A stretch of 64,000 nucleotides of DNA from Hordeum vulgare subsp. vulgare (Eukaryota; Streptophyta; Magnoliopsida; Poales; Poaceae), in contig NC_058520.1 of assembly GCF_904849725.1 (NCBI RefSeq), positions 398,673,993 to 398,737,992 of the forward strand. The letters are read 5' to 3'. Of this stretch, positions 55,091 through 64,000 are shown in pieces. The notes beneath the pieces are model-generated. The model saw only the letters and a program-made list of their open reading frames with translations. It did not search any database and had not been told where the DNA came from. Within the stretch, counting starts at the first letter, position 1, and each line of letters opens with the position of its first letter. Both the position numbers and the translations under genes were made by a program.

Positions 55091-56340
55091 GGTCATAAGA
55101 GCATTGAAGGCATCAAGAAGAAGATTCAAGAAGGCAAGGCCCCATGATTCTCGGTGGATGAACAAGGAGTAGTGTGGTTTGGGAAACGTTTATGTGTACC
55201 CAACAAGGCTGAACTCAAGGACTTGATCCTACAGGAGGCACATGATACACCCTACTCTATTCACCCCGGTGGTACCAAGATGTATCAAGATCTCCGAGAA
55301 AGATTCTGGTGGCATGGCATGAAGAGGGAAATAGCGTCTTATGTTGCCAAGTGTGACGTGTGCCAGCAAGTCAAGGTTGAGCATCAGCGACCTACTGGAT
55401 TGCTACAACACCTGTAGGTGCCAGAATGGAAGTGGGACAAGATAGGCATGGACTTCGTTACCGGCTTACCAAGGTCTAGCAGAGGATATGACTCTATATG
55501 GGTCATTGTCGACCATCTGACCAAAGTGGCCCATTTCATTCCAGTCAACACCACTTATGATGGGAACAAGTTGGCTAGTCTCTATATTGAGCGTATTACA
55601 AGCCTTCACGGAGTCCCCAAGGAGATGTATCTGACCGAGGCACGCAGTTCACCTCAAGGTTTTGGAAGAAGTTCCAAGAAGCCCTCGGAACCAAGATCTC
55701 TTTCAGCACCGCTTTCCACCCACAAACGGGCGGACAAACGAAAGAGTGTATCAGATGCTCGAAGATATGCTCCGCGCTTGCGTCTTGGCACATGGTGCCA
55801 AATGGGAAGACTGTCTGTCATTCCGTGAGTTTTCATACAACAACAGCTACCAGTCCAGTCTCCAAATGGCACCATTTGAAGTGCTGTATGGCCGAAAGTG
55901 CCGCACCCCTCTCAACTGGTCCGAAACCGGTGAAGGGCTGATTTTCGGGTCGGAAGTTTTGCACAAGGCAGAAGAGAAGGTGCAACTTTTCCAAGAAAAT
56001 CTAAAGGCAACCAAGTCACGACAAAAGAGCTATGCGGATTCTTGCCGCAGGGATGTAAAGTTCATTCCTGGAGACCTGGTGTACCTCCATGTCACACCTC
56101 TCAAGGGAACCAAGCGTTTCCACGTTAAAGGGAAACTCGCTCCAAGGTTCATTGGACCTTTTAAGATCACGACAAGGCGTGGAGAAGTTTCTTATCAGTT
56201 GGAACTACCTCCGGAACGTTCGGGTGTGCACAACGTCTTCCACGTGTCACAACTCCGGAAGTGTCTTCAAGCGCCAAATCGTCCCAATCTTTACAAGGAC
56301 ATTGACCACCAGGCCATTGACCTTCAGCCGGATGTCACCT
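55091..56340 (+). pseudogene. integrase of the chromovirus
   Basis: HHCC zinc module: HDTPYSIHPGGTKMYQDL, then CDVCQQVKVEHQRPTG. Core: IGMDFVTGLPRSSRGYDS (first Asp). The second Asp lies in a DRGTQF context reached only in another frame, after a shift near 55630. The third acidic residue is in the ERVYQMLEDML segment from about 55730 in a third frame. C-terminal part: YNNSYQSSLQMAPFEVLYGR, GDLVYLHVTPLKGTKRFH, LAPRFIGPFKI (GPF/Y module), HNVFHVSQLRKCL. Stops also occur at about 55087, 55147 and 55415. Confidence 0.92.
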
Positions 56341-56534
56341 ACCGGGAGAAGCCGATCCGCATTCGGATGAAGCAGAGCGTTGCACCAAAAGCCGCACCAT
56401 CAAGTATTTCAAGGTTCAGTGGAGCAACCACACCAAAGCAGAAGCAACATGGGAGCGTGAAAACTATTTCCGATCTGAGTTTCCTGACCTTTTTAGCACC
56501 TAGCTTAGGAATCTCGGGGACGAGATTCTTGTAA
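56341..56534 (+). pseudogene. chromodomain-like C-terminus of the chromovirus integrase
   Basis: After YREKPIRI the frame shifts. In the alternative frame a chromodomain-like run follows (KYFKVQWSNHTKAEATWERE, about 56401-56460), with the aromatic residues and W-E pair typical of Tekay-type elements. Such domains are thought to steer insertion to heterochromatin. The original frame runs on to a stop at 56534, just before the polypurine tract. Confidence 0.8.
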
Positions 56535-56546
56535 GGGGGATAGGTG
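56529..56546 (+). promoter_or_regulatory. polypurine tract of the chromovirus
   Basis: TTGTAAGGGGGATAGGTG lies immediately before the 3' LTR start and would prime plus-strand DNA synthesis. Confidence 0.75.
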
Positions 56547-59500
56547 TGTCACACCTTGTTTTTCCACCACTTTCTTTGTAATGCAAAAATCTGAACTTGT
56601 TAAAACTTTTTCAAAACTAATGTTGTGAGTGCCATGGTTGTCTTTGTATGCTTGCGTGTTTGATCATATGATGATAAAACCCAATTTCACAATATTGAAT
56701 TATTTTCAAAACCTTCTTCTTGTTTCTGATTAGGGTAAAACCGTACCTTGAGTTGCGCTACTGGCCCTTGATACCAAGGTTGGTTTCTACCCAAAGTTGG
56801 TGATCTGATTTTAACTTATTTTAGTATTCCAAAACCACAAAATAATTATTTTTAGAGTTGTTTTCCTAATTTAATTGCATATCTATTTCTGAGGCCAGAA
56901 ATGGTATTCCTTCATGGAAAAATACTTTTCTGCCTTAGAAAAATCTGATTAAATTTGGAGATGATCAGAAGGACATATATTTTCCATACATAAGATTTTT
57001 AACCTCTATTTATATTATAATTATTTGAGTAAAACCTTGAAAACCATTTCCGTCTGTTTTGGTCTTTCGGAATATTTCTAATAAAATCCTAGAAAATTCC
57101 ATTGGTATCCCTAAGCCATATTTGGTGTCCACATAAAGTATCACCTTGATCCAAGTTGAGTAAGGACCCCAAATAACCCAAAAACCCCTTGTGTCCACAT
57201 TGAAGTTAGAGTAACTCTACATAGCAAAGTTTGTCCAATAATGCTGAAATTTGCAGGAGGGCCTAATACCTCAAATGAGGGTTCCACACCAAAAATGGGA
57301 TTTGTGGGACTTAGTTTGCCCACACTCTCTTTGGAAGGGTTAGATGTGGCTAAATAGAGGTGTTTTCAAGTTTACATAGCTAAACTTGTCCAATGGAGCT
57401 CAAACTTGGTGAAACCCCATGTTTTAGCACCAAACCCAAACCTGTTAAGTTGCAGCACCAGTGGTGGGGTGCAACCCCCTCAAACCGCTATCGCGGTCCT
57501 TCTGACAGATGGGTTAAAGCCCTCTTAGCCTCAGCTAAACCCAACCCCTTTGCTCCAAACACATAGATTAGGTGGCCAGTATCAATGCCCAACCCCAGTC
57601 AACTGGCCCCTCACTGATTCAAAGTGGAAAGGCCAAAAACCCCAATCTAAGCTTTAGTTCAAAGCTGACAACACAAGTATTTCTTGTCTCCCTTGACCAG
57701 CCAAAGCTCCCACGAGACCCAAACGGCTAACCTCACTCCCAGCTAGTGCCAGGACATGTTAGACACGTCCAAAGTGCCTCAGAGCGCACGAGCATGTCGT
57801 GGCATGCCAAAACTGCACTCTGGCGTGCTACAAGAAGCCACCAAGGTGGGGGTGACGCTCTCGGCCAGTTCCAGCCTCCCCCGAGGTGTCCAACCTCTTC
57901 CCCGGCAACCCCTCAACGTCGAGCAATCACCAGGTCCCCTCCTCTCCCGCGCTAGAGCTCGTGCGACGCGTGCACGCGCGCACCAGAACCGGCCAATATT
58001 GCATGGCCACGGATGCTCAACTTCTCTATCTTTCCCTCTGTTGCAGATGGTTCTGGCAGTCCAAAACCTTGTCCTGAGACCGTGGTTTCTACCCCAGCTC
58101 CTCCCTGTACCCCCCATGCACGCCACGGTGAGTCACCGGCACTCCCGAATCGGCTCACCGTCACGGGCCTATTTATAGCCCTCCCCTTCGCTCCAGCACC
58201 CCTTAGACAGCTTCACCACAACCACTAGCACCTCCCTAGTCACCCCAGCAGGGCAGCAGGGCCCCGGTGCTCGAGATCAACCGAGGCCCCTCCGCCTCGG
58301 AGCTCGGGTCGATCTCCGGCTACACGACGGCTCCTGCATTCCTCGATCCACCAAACTGATTCTCCTCGACCTCAGGAAGCTTTCCCCTAACTTCCCCGAG
58401 CATTTGTGTGCCCCTAACTACCTCCTCGACCACCTCCCAAAACTCCTCTGCCGCGGCTTTCTCGTCGCTGGCGAACCCCTTCCTCTCCGTCGCTGTTCCA
58501 ACCACCATCAGGTAGGCGGCGTCATGCCAAACCCATTTCGGTCCTTGGTGGGGCTTGAGAACGTCGGCAGCCTCGCCGGCGTGCTCCTCCTCCTCTCTGG
58601 CCAGAGGTAGGAGAAGACCCCGACAGGTGTGCCCCACCTGTCGGTGGCCGAGCTCCCTCCCCCGCGCTGCCCTTAGTCGCTGACCGCAGTGCCCCGCACG
58701 TCAGGTTCAAACCTGACGGTGCGCGCGCCTGGGCAAGCTGTCGGCTGGCCTTGGTCCAGCCCAGTTCTAGGCCGAGCCAGGCCAGGAACTTAGCCCATTT
58801 TTCTTTAATGTTTTAAATTTGATTTCAAAGATTTTTATAAAAATATTTAACAGTGTAAAAATATAATGTTTCCATTGTTATTCTTCTAAAAATATGTAGT
58901 ATTTAATGAGACCATTGAGTGAATTCTTTAACAACTATTCTGTTTTACAATAATAAAAAGGACTAAATTGGAATAGTTTTGCTTCTGTTTGGTTAATTTT
59001 AAAATTGTTCCTTCATGAGAATCTGAGGCAATATTTTTCAAAATGACAACTTAGATTTATCAATAATAAAGAACATTTTTAAAATGACTTTGTGATCTGT
59101 TTTTGAGTGAGCTATTTCTTATTTATTCTTTTGACGACGATAGAAAATCTGTGTGACGAGGGAATCGGAGCGGAAGACCTCGAAGACCCCGGATACCTAG
59201 CTGACCAAGGCAAGTAGCCCTTTGACCATGACTGAGCATATGTTATATTGCATGTTAAGATAGCAAGTATTTCTGTTGCATAAGATCATAAGTGCCGGTA
59301 AATCACTAAAGTGATGTAACCGATGGCTCCTCCGGAGCACATGCATTGAGCTTCATCCTACCCCCTTTTGAGGATCATGCTATTATCATGTTGACAAGTA
59401 ATGCTAGAATAAATAGCATGAGCATACTGATGATATAATCAAAGATTTCTGAAAACCCCGTCGGGTGCCACTAATGCCCGAGGGTGATAATGAGTTAGGT

Positions 59501-60694
59501 GGCCACTTTTGGTGAAGTGGTGCACCCGGTATTTGTGTGAGTATGGTTTCGGAAATGGGATTAGATTTATGATGTGTCGACCGTCCCAACCTTATCAGTA
59601 CGACCACGTTACCCCTTATGGGATGGGGCTATGTTGATTAATCTAGTCGGTGCTAGCAAAGAGCCACATTACTAGTGGCGGGAGTGATGTGTGGTCACTC
59701 TCGTGATGGGGTCGTGCCAGGTAGGACGACTATGCCATTTTTATGAGTTCTAGGCACACCGTTGGTCCTCGCATGGTTGATAATGTCCTGAGTCGGTGCT
59801 CGTAAGACATACAACATGTGGGCTGGGTACCAATCGAGTGGACCTCTTTGTCTAGTATCGTCAGGGGAAAGGCATTGCTCAGGTACTTACCTCGGGTATG
59901 TTATATACCGCGAGTCATGGATGACACAGAAGTTTCCCCGATCTCGTTGGTCTAGCATACTACCTCTACAGAGTGTAAAACTATTCGAATAGCCGTGTCC
60001 ATGGTCATGGACAGTTGGGTAATCCTTCTTAAACTACGTCTAGTTGTTTCCGTATAAACCAAGTGTGTGTGAGTTGTGTTGAAAAACGAATTATTATGAA
60101 AGTAATGATATGACCAAGTTTGGTGACTTGGCATATAGGGTGAGCCCGGATGGTTCAGCCCTCGACAGATATATTGATATCTGTAACCTATTCTTCAAAA
60201 GTAATTCTTTAACTTGATGCATATTCATGATCATTCCACCATGAGAAATTCCATCAAAGGTGCATGTTATTGTTATCCTTCACTTCCAACGTTCATATCA
60301 TGGGCTGTTTGCGAGTACATTCAAAAGTATTCATTGGCTTGCCACTAGTTATATTATTGACCAAACATGGAAGGACCGGAGTTTGGAGATGAGTACGTCT
60401 TTGGAGACGCCCCTGCGAACTAGGACGCTTCCGAGTTAGAATGCATATCGGTGTAGGCTTGATGGCATGGGCACCCGCTTAGCCCCTATGATTTCCGCTA
60501 TTAGTTGTATCAGTATGATTTGGCCTTAGGCCCAACTTTGTGAACTTTACCATTTGGTCATGTAATGTCATAAATTCGGTACTTGGATGTAAGACTCTCA
60601 TTATTCAGTATATGTCTATTCGATGAGCATTGATCTCTGGGATCACTAAGCACGTTCATTCAACGATCTCGACTTGTAAGTCGGGGTCCCCACA
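56547..60694 (+). repeat. 3' LTR of the chromovirus (4148 bp)
   Basis: Starts TGTCACACCTTG and ends GTCGGGGTCCCCACA. It is the complete version of 47667-51745. It holds a GC-rich block (about 57780-58760) in which frames on both strands are open in both LTR copies. Confidence 0.93.
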
Positions 60695-61157
60695 GAATAT
60701 GTTAGTTCATCTTCTAAATTTGCCTTTTCCATACGTTCTTATACGCCTTTATCCTTATTATCACTACTTTATGTTTCTGACATGAGAGGCTCTAGGTCAT
60801 CTAAGGTTGCAGATTTATAATTCATAAATCTGATACTACTACTTCCTTCACTATTTTCATAACTTATGTAATTTGGTGGTTCCTTGAGTTCTTTCTTCTC
60901 TATTAGTTCGCTTTTATTCCACTCCTCTCATGCTCTATCGTTGGATATAATTTTATGAGGAATCATAAATTTTATGCCTTTAGGCTACATGCTTTCTATT
61001 ACATCATTTACGTTTACATTATATGTGGAACTAATTTTACTAGTGAGCCTTCCTATAAATTCTATGCTTACTAACATATTTGTTCATTTATAATCTTCAC
61101 ATCCCTAGGTTTAGAAACCAAAGCTCATTTTTATATATATTCTTCTACACGCATCAT

Positions 61158-61382
61158 TCAGTGTGAAGCTATATATGTTATTAATCTATTTTCATTCATA
61201 TCTCCTTCCATAAAGCCTAGAGATGCTTTATCTACCGACTCCCATATGTTATCTAGTAATGTTATTAATACTTTAATTGCTAATTTCTTTCTGTTCATTC
61301 CGTTAACTCCTATAATATACATGCCTTGGTGATTATATTTATAACCCAAATTGTTAAGCTCATTTTCAATATTTTTGCCCAC
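61158..61382 (-). pseudogene. N-terminal segment of the pararetrovirus (possible movement-protein region)
   Basis: A 74-residue frame with L-A-I-K-V-L-I-T-L-L and M-E-G-D-M-N segments, lying between the promoter and the coat region. A movement-type protein is expected here in caulimovirids, but the match is weak. Frames on either side are broken. Confidence 0.35.
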
Positions 61383-61565
61383 AATCCTTATTTCGACTGT
61401 ATATATGCACTGATGCGCTTAATTCTACTTCTCTTGATATTCTATATAATCCAATTTTACTTTCAAATATACACATGGGATATACCTGTTTGCGGCCTTA
61501 TTTTTTTTAACATGTATTTTTGGTACCTTTCCAATTACTGTTCCATGTCTATAACTTCTTCTAAA

Positions 61566-61784
61566 TTATCTATTGCATGATATCCTATTTATCATGGTTA
61601 GCATCCTTGAATCTTGTCTTATTAACTGGATGGTCTTGTCTCTTCTAGAGAGGCTTCCGGATAGTCCCATTTTTGCAAATTTATACTTTTTGAGGATGCA
61701 ATTATTTCTAGACGAAGATAATATTAACTCATTATTAGCTAGTTTAGTATTTATCTTGTCCAGAATCTGCACTAGAAGCTGCAT
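61566..61784 (-). pseudogene. short 5' ORF of the pararetrovirus
   Basis: A 72-residue frame, basic in its second half (KKYKFAKMGLSGSLSRRDK). It lies about 160 bases after the TATA-proximal leader, where small ORFs precede the main polyprotein in many caulimovirids. No family recognised. Confidence 0.3.
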
Positions 61785-61945
61785 AATTGTACCATTTTAA
61801 CGTATAACTATTCTTGAGTCTTCTTTTGATAAATTTTGCACTAAGGGATGTGGTGCTATGGTGTTGCAACACTCTTGAGTCTCGTGTTGTTATGTCTTCT
61901 ATGTTGTTCTGTGTTGTGTTCTTCCACAAAACTCAGTCATCCTCC

Positions 61946-61952
61946 TTTTATA
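61946..61952 (-). promoter_or_regulatory. TATA box of the pararetrovirus promoter
   Basis: The minus strand reads CTATAAAAGGAGGATGAC. The context of TATAAAA followed by a purine-rich stretch, upstream of the first ORFs, is that of a caulimovirid pregenomic RNA promoter. Confidence 0.5.
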
Positions 61953-62093
61953 GTTTGCGAGGGATGTTGGATGCTCCCTTCTTTATTCGTGCGTCATATA
62001 TGGAGCCTGGAGTATACCATAGCTTGACACGCCTTCTACACTAATTAAATGCATCAATGTCTGCACAATTAGGCCTTGCACGACACCCATGTT

Positions 62094-62360
62094 TGTAACA
62101 CCCCGGACAAACCCAGTAGTGGTCGTTACTTCTGGTTTGATCTAGAATGCCCCCCAAATAAACACTAGTCTTTGCTGCGCACTTTGTCCTCACTCGTGCG
62201 CACACGGGAATAACTTCCCGGTCGGTCACCCATCCTAAAATTACTCCAATCTAAGCGCATGTAGCTTGGGAGTTCTTTCCGAATGGGCTCCCAGGAAAGA
62301 AAAAATTCCTTATTGATATGAGTAGTCTATCATCCATATTATAAAAGTCTACCACATACA
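62094..62360 (-). repeat. Cassandra-like 3' LTR (267 bp) with 5S rRNA-like sequence
   Basis: Begins TGTATGTGGTAGAC on the minus strand and ends GGGGTGTTACA. Its middle (62202-62278) resembles the Pol III promoter part of plant 5S rRNA (AGAACTCC..., TTAGGATGGGTGACC, GGGAAGT). Cassandra LTRs are known to contain 5S-derived sequence. Confidence 0.75.
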
Positions 62361-62524
62361 CCCCCACTCAAAGGAACCAACGTCCTCGCGGGTCACAAGA
62401 ACGTTCCCTCTTGGCACATACGATTGTGCGGCCAGTCCGATACATGTGCCATGACATGTCACAAACATCATGAACAACATGATCGTGCACGTGACCAACA
62501 AACATCCATGTAACCAGGAGGGTT

Positions 62525-62537
62525 GGTTCTGATACCA
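62525..62537 (-). promoter_or_regulatory. primer binding site of the TRIM
   Basis: TGGTATCAGAACC on the minus strand, close to the standard initiator-Met site TGGTATCAGAGC, just inside the truncated 5' LTR. Confidence 0.7.
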
Positions 62538-62557
62538 ACTTCTAACGCCCCGGACAT

Positions 62558-63111
62558 GATCGCACACCTGACCAACAAACATCCGCCATGAGGGTTGCCT
62601 AACCATGTTCATCATCTTGAGTTGATTCGTGTTCATTACTTTGTTAATTTGATATGTGTGTGGCCCATTGTTTGGATGTTTTCTTACTTACACAAGCAAC
62701 CCACCTATAATTACCCCCTGTCACAAGCATCCGCAACTATGCAAGAAGAATTAAGATAAATATAATCATAACATGAAACATATGTATCCAAATCAGCCCC
62801 TTTATGGAATAATGCATAAACTAGGGTTTAAGTTTGTGTCACTCTAGCAACCCATCGTATAATTATTACTCCACAATGCCTGCCCTTTGGCCCACGTATG
62901 GTGAAGTGTCATGTAGTCTACATTCACATGACACGACTAAAGGAAGCAACAACATACATATCATAAAAATAGCAAACGAATACCAACTCCACATGATTAT
63001 TATAACAAGACTTCTCCCATGTCCTCGAGAACAAAAGCAAATACTCACAAATTATCACCATGTTCAAGATCATAGGTGTAATTAACATCATAAAGGATTT
63101 GAACATATTAT
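62558..63111. other. unassigned sequence between the TRIM and the Copia LTR
   Basis: No gene seen. The part at 62558-62600 resembles the TRIM interior at 62479-62526 ('tgaccaacaaacatcc', 'gagggttg'), suggesting a local duplication. The rest is AT-rich with only short frames. Confidence 0.4.
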
Positions 63112-64000
63112 TGCTGAAATATGCCTTAGAGGCAATTATAAAGTGGTTATTATTCTATTTCCTACTTCATGGTAATTGTATTAACCGGAAACCATAATAC
63201 ATGTGTGAATGTATAGATCACAATGTGTCCCTAGTGAGCCTCTAGTTGACTAGCTCGTTGATCGATAGATGATCTTGGTTTCCTGATCATGGACTTTGGA
63301 TGTCATTGATAACGGGATCACATCATTAGTAGAATGATGTGATGGACAACACCCAATCCTAAGCATAGCACTAAATCGTGTACTTCGTTTGCTAAAGATT
63401 TTCTAATGTCAAGTATCATTTCCTTAGACCATGAGATTGTGCAACTCCCAGATACCGTAGTAGTGCTTTGGGTGTATCAAACGTCACAATGTAACTGGGT
63501 GATTATAAAGGTGCACTACATGTATCTTCGAAAGTATCAGTTGGGTTGGTATGAATCGAGAATGGGATTTGTCACTCCGTGTGACGGAGAGGTATCTTTG
63601 GGCCCACTCGGTAATGCATCATCACACTGAGTTCAATGTGACTAAGGAGTTAGACACGGGATGATGTGTTACGGAACGAGTAAAGAGACTTGACGGTAAC
63701 GAGATTGAAGAAGGTATAGGAATACTGACGATCGAATCTCAGGCAAGTATCATACCGATAGACAAAGGGAATTGTATACGGGATTGATTGAATCGTCGAC
63801 ATCGTGGTTCATCCGATGAGATCATAGTGGAACATGTGGGAGCCAACATGGATAGCCAGACCCTGCTGTTGGTTATTGACTGGAGAGGTGTCTCGGTCAT
63901 GTCTTCATGGTTCCCGAACCTGTAGGTTCTACACACTTAAGGTTCGATGAAACTAGATTTGTTATGGGAATAGTGTATGTGGTTAACGAAGGTTGGTCGG
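63112..64000 (+). repeat. Angela/BARE/WIS-type Copia LTR (start, cut by the window end)
   Basis: Begins TGCTGAAATATGCCTTAGAG and continues AGGCAATTATAAAGTGGTTATTATT. This is a diverged form of the TGTTGGAAATATGCCCTAGA start of the Angela/BARE/WIS family LTR, the commonest Copia family in Triticeae. The full LTR is usually about 1.7 kb, so it runs past 64000. The short frames 63406-63630 (+) and 63739-63936 (-) are incidental. Confidence 0.85.

Larger units (their letters stand above)
47667..60694 (+). mobile_element. chromovirus-type Gypsy retrotransposon with LTRs of about 4.1 kb
   Basis: The LTRs start TGTCACACC at 47667 and 56547. The 3' LTR ends GGGGTCCCCACA at 60694. Flanking duplication GAATA lies at 47662-47666 and 60695-60699. 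The interior encodes gag with a CCHC knuckle, protease, RT, RNase H, integrase and a C-terminal chromodomain-like segment, an arrangement of the Tekay-type chromoviruses. Total 13028 bp, over 60% of it LTR. The 5' LTR lacks its last 75-80 bases and no primer site is visible. Stops and frameshifts show it is dead. Confidence 0.93.
42960..62040 (-). mobile_element. endogenous pararetrovirus remnant (Caulimoviridae-like), split by two insertions
   Basis: On the minus strand, after removing 45318-45831 and 47667-60694, about 5.5 kb remains. The order is a TATA promoter (61946), an N-terminal region, a coat-protein-like segment (47200-46751), a CCHC knuckle (46205-46164), an aspartic protease DTG motif (44933-44913), an RT segment (about 44800-44350), RNase H (about 44260-43780) and a Lys/Glu-rich tail. 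There is no integrase and no LTR of its own. That order, without integrase, is the caulimovirid plan. It is AT-rich, unlike the retrotransposons inside it. Many stops and frameshifts are present. Genus is not determined; a tungrovirus/orendovirus-like or badnavirus-like relative is possible. Confidence 0.72.
62094..62557 (-). mobile_element. Cassandra-like TRIM retrotransposon, minus strand, 5' LTR truncated
   Basis: On the minus strand only the last bases of the 5' LTR (about 62557-62541) remain, then a primer site TGGTATCAGAACC (62537-62525), a short interior, a G-rich tract (TTTGAGTGGGGG) and the 3' LTR (62360-62094). No coding. TRIMs are short, gene-less elements moved by other elements' enzymes. 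The initiator-Met-type primer site and the 5S-like LTR fit Cassandra. Confidence 0.75.

Noticed and set aside
62202..62278. 5S rRNA gene
   Set aside because: Only part of the 5S sequence is present, diverged, and it is embedded in a Cassandra-like LTR.
63739..63936. Minus-strand ORF at the window end
   Set aside because: Incidental frame within an Angela/BARE-type LTR.

Overview
This 64 kb window is plant nuclear DNA, almost certainly from a large grass genome of the wheat/barley tribe (Triticeae). The evidence is nested LTR retrotransposons, long Athila-type LTRs starting TGATACGTCTC, an Angela/BARE/WIS-type Copia LTR at the right edge, a CACTA transposon with CACTACTAGGAAAAGG ends, and a Cassandra-type TRIM. 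No host gene was recognised. Nearly every coding frame belongs to a decayed mobile element, and most carry in-frame stops or frameshifts.

Layout. (1) 1-18428: the 3' part of a Gypsy element 'D' (8368-9162 plus 16039-18428, + strand). On its left it borders a minus-strand Athila-like array 'A/B' (LTR-internal-LTR-internal, 1-8367). It is split by a complete non-autonomous element 'C' (9163-16038, TSD TGCCA). A/B carries gag and protease but no polymerase. C carries a different, unrecognised ORF. A/B and C share leader, primer site and 3' non-coding region, so they look like parasites of the same machinery. (2) 18429-21703: debris, including an antisense-ORF fragment with an LTR-like stretch and a pol C-terminal fragment. 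(3) 21704-42909: a foldback (hairpin) sequence with arms of about 380-415 nt. Its left arm is interrupted by a complete Tat-lineage Gypsy element (21893-42266). That element has gag, protease, RT, RNase H, a second RNase H, integrase, a tandem-repeat block and a spliced antisense gene. It is itself interrupted by a CACTA DNA transposon (29518-36488, TSD TGA). (4) About 42960-62040: a decayed endogenous pararetrovirus (Caulimoviridae-like) on the minus strand. It is split by a related solo LTR (45318-45831, TSD CTACA) and by a 13 kb chromovirus-type Gypsy element with LTRs of about 4.1 kb (47667-60694, TSD GAATA). (5) 62094-63111: a minus-strand Cassandra-like TRIM whose LTR contains 5S-rRNA-like sequence, then unassigned DNA. 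(6) 63112-64000: start of a Copia LTR.

Relative ages read from nesting: the foldback is older than the Tat element, which is older than the CACTA. The pararetrovirus is older than the solo LTR and the chromovirus. Element D is older than C, and apparently older than A/B. The most interesting items are the split pararetrovirus, the spliced antisense gene whose intron appears to consist largely of 77-bp repeats, the interrupted foldback, and the CACTA with an extra viroplasmin-like membrane ORF and a protease-like domain lacking catalytic residues.
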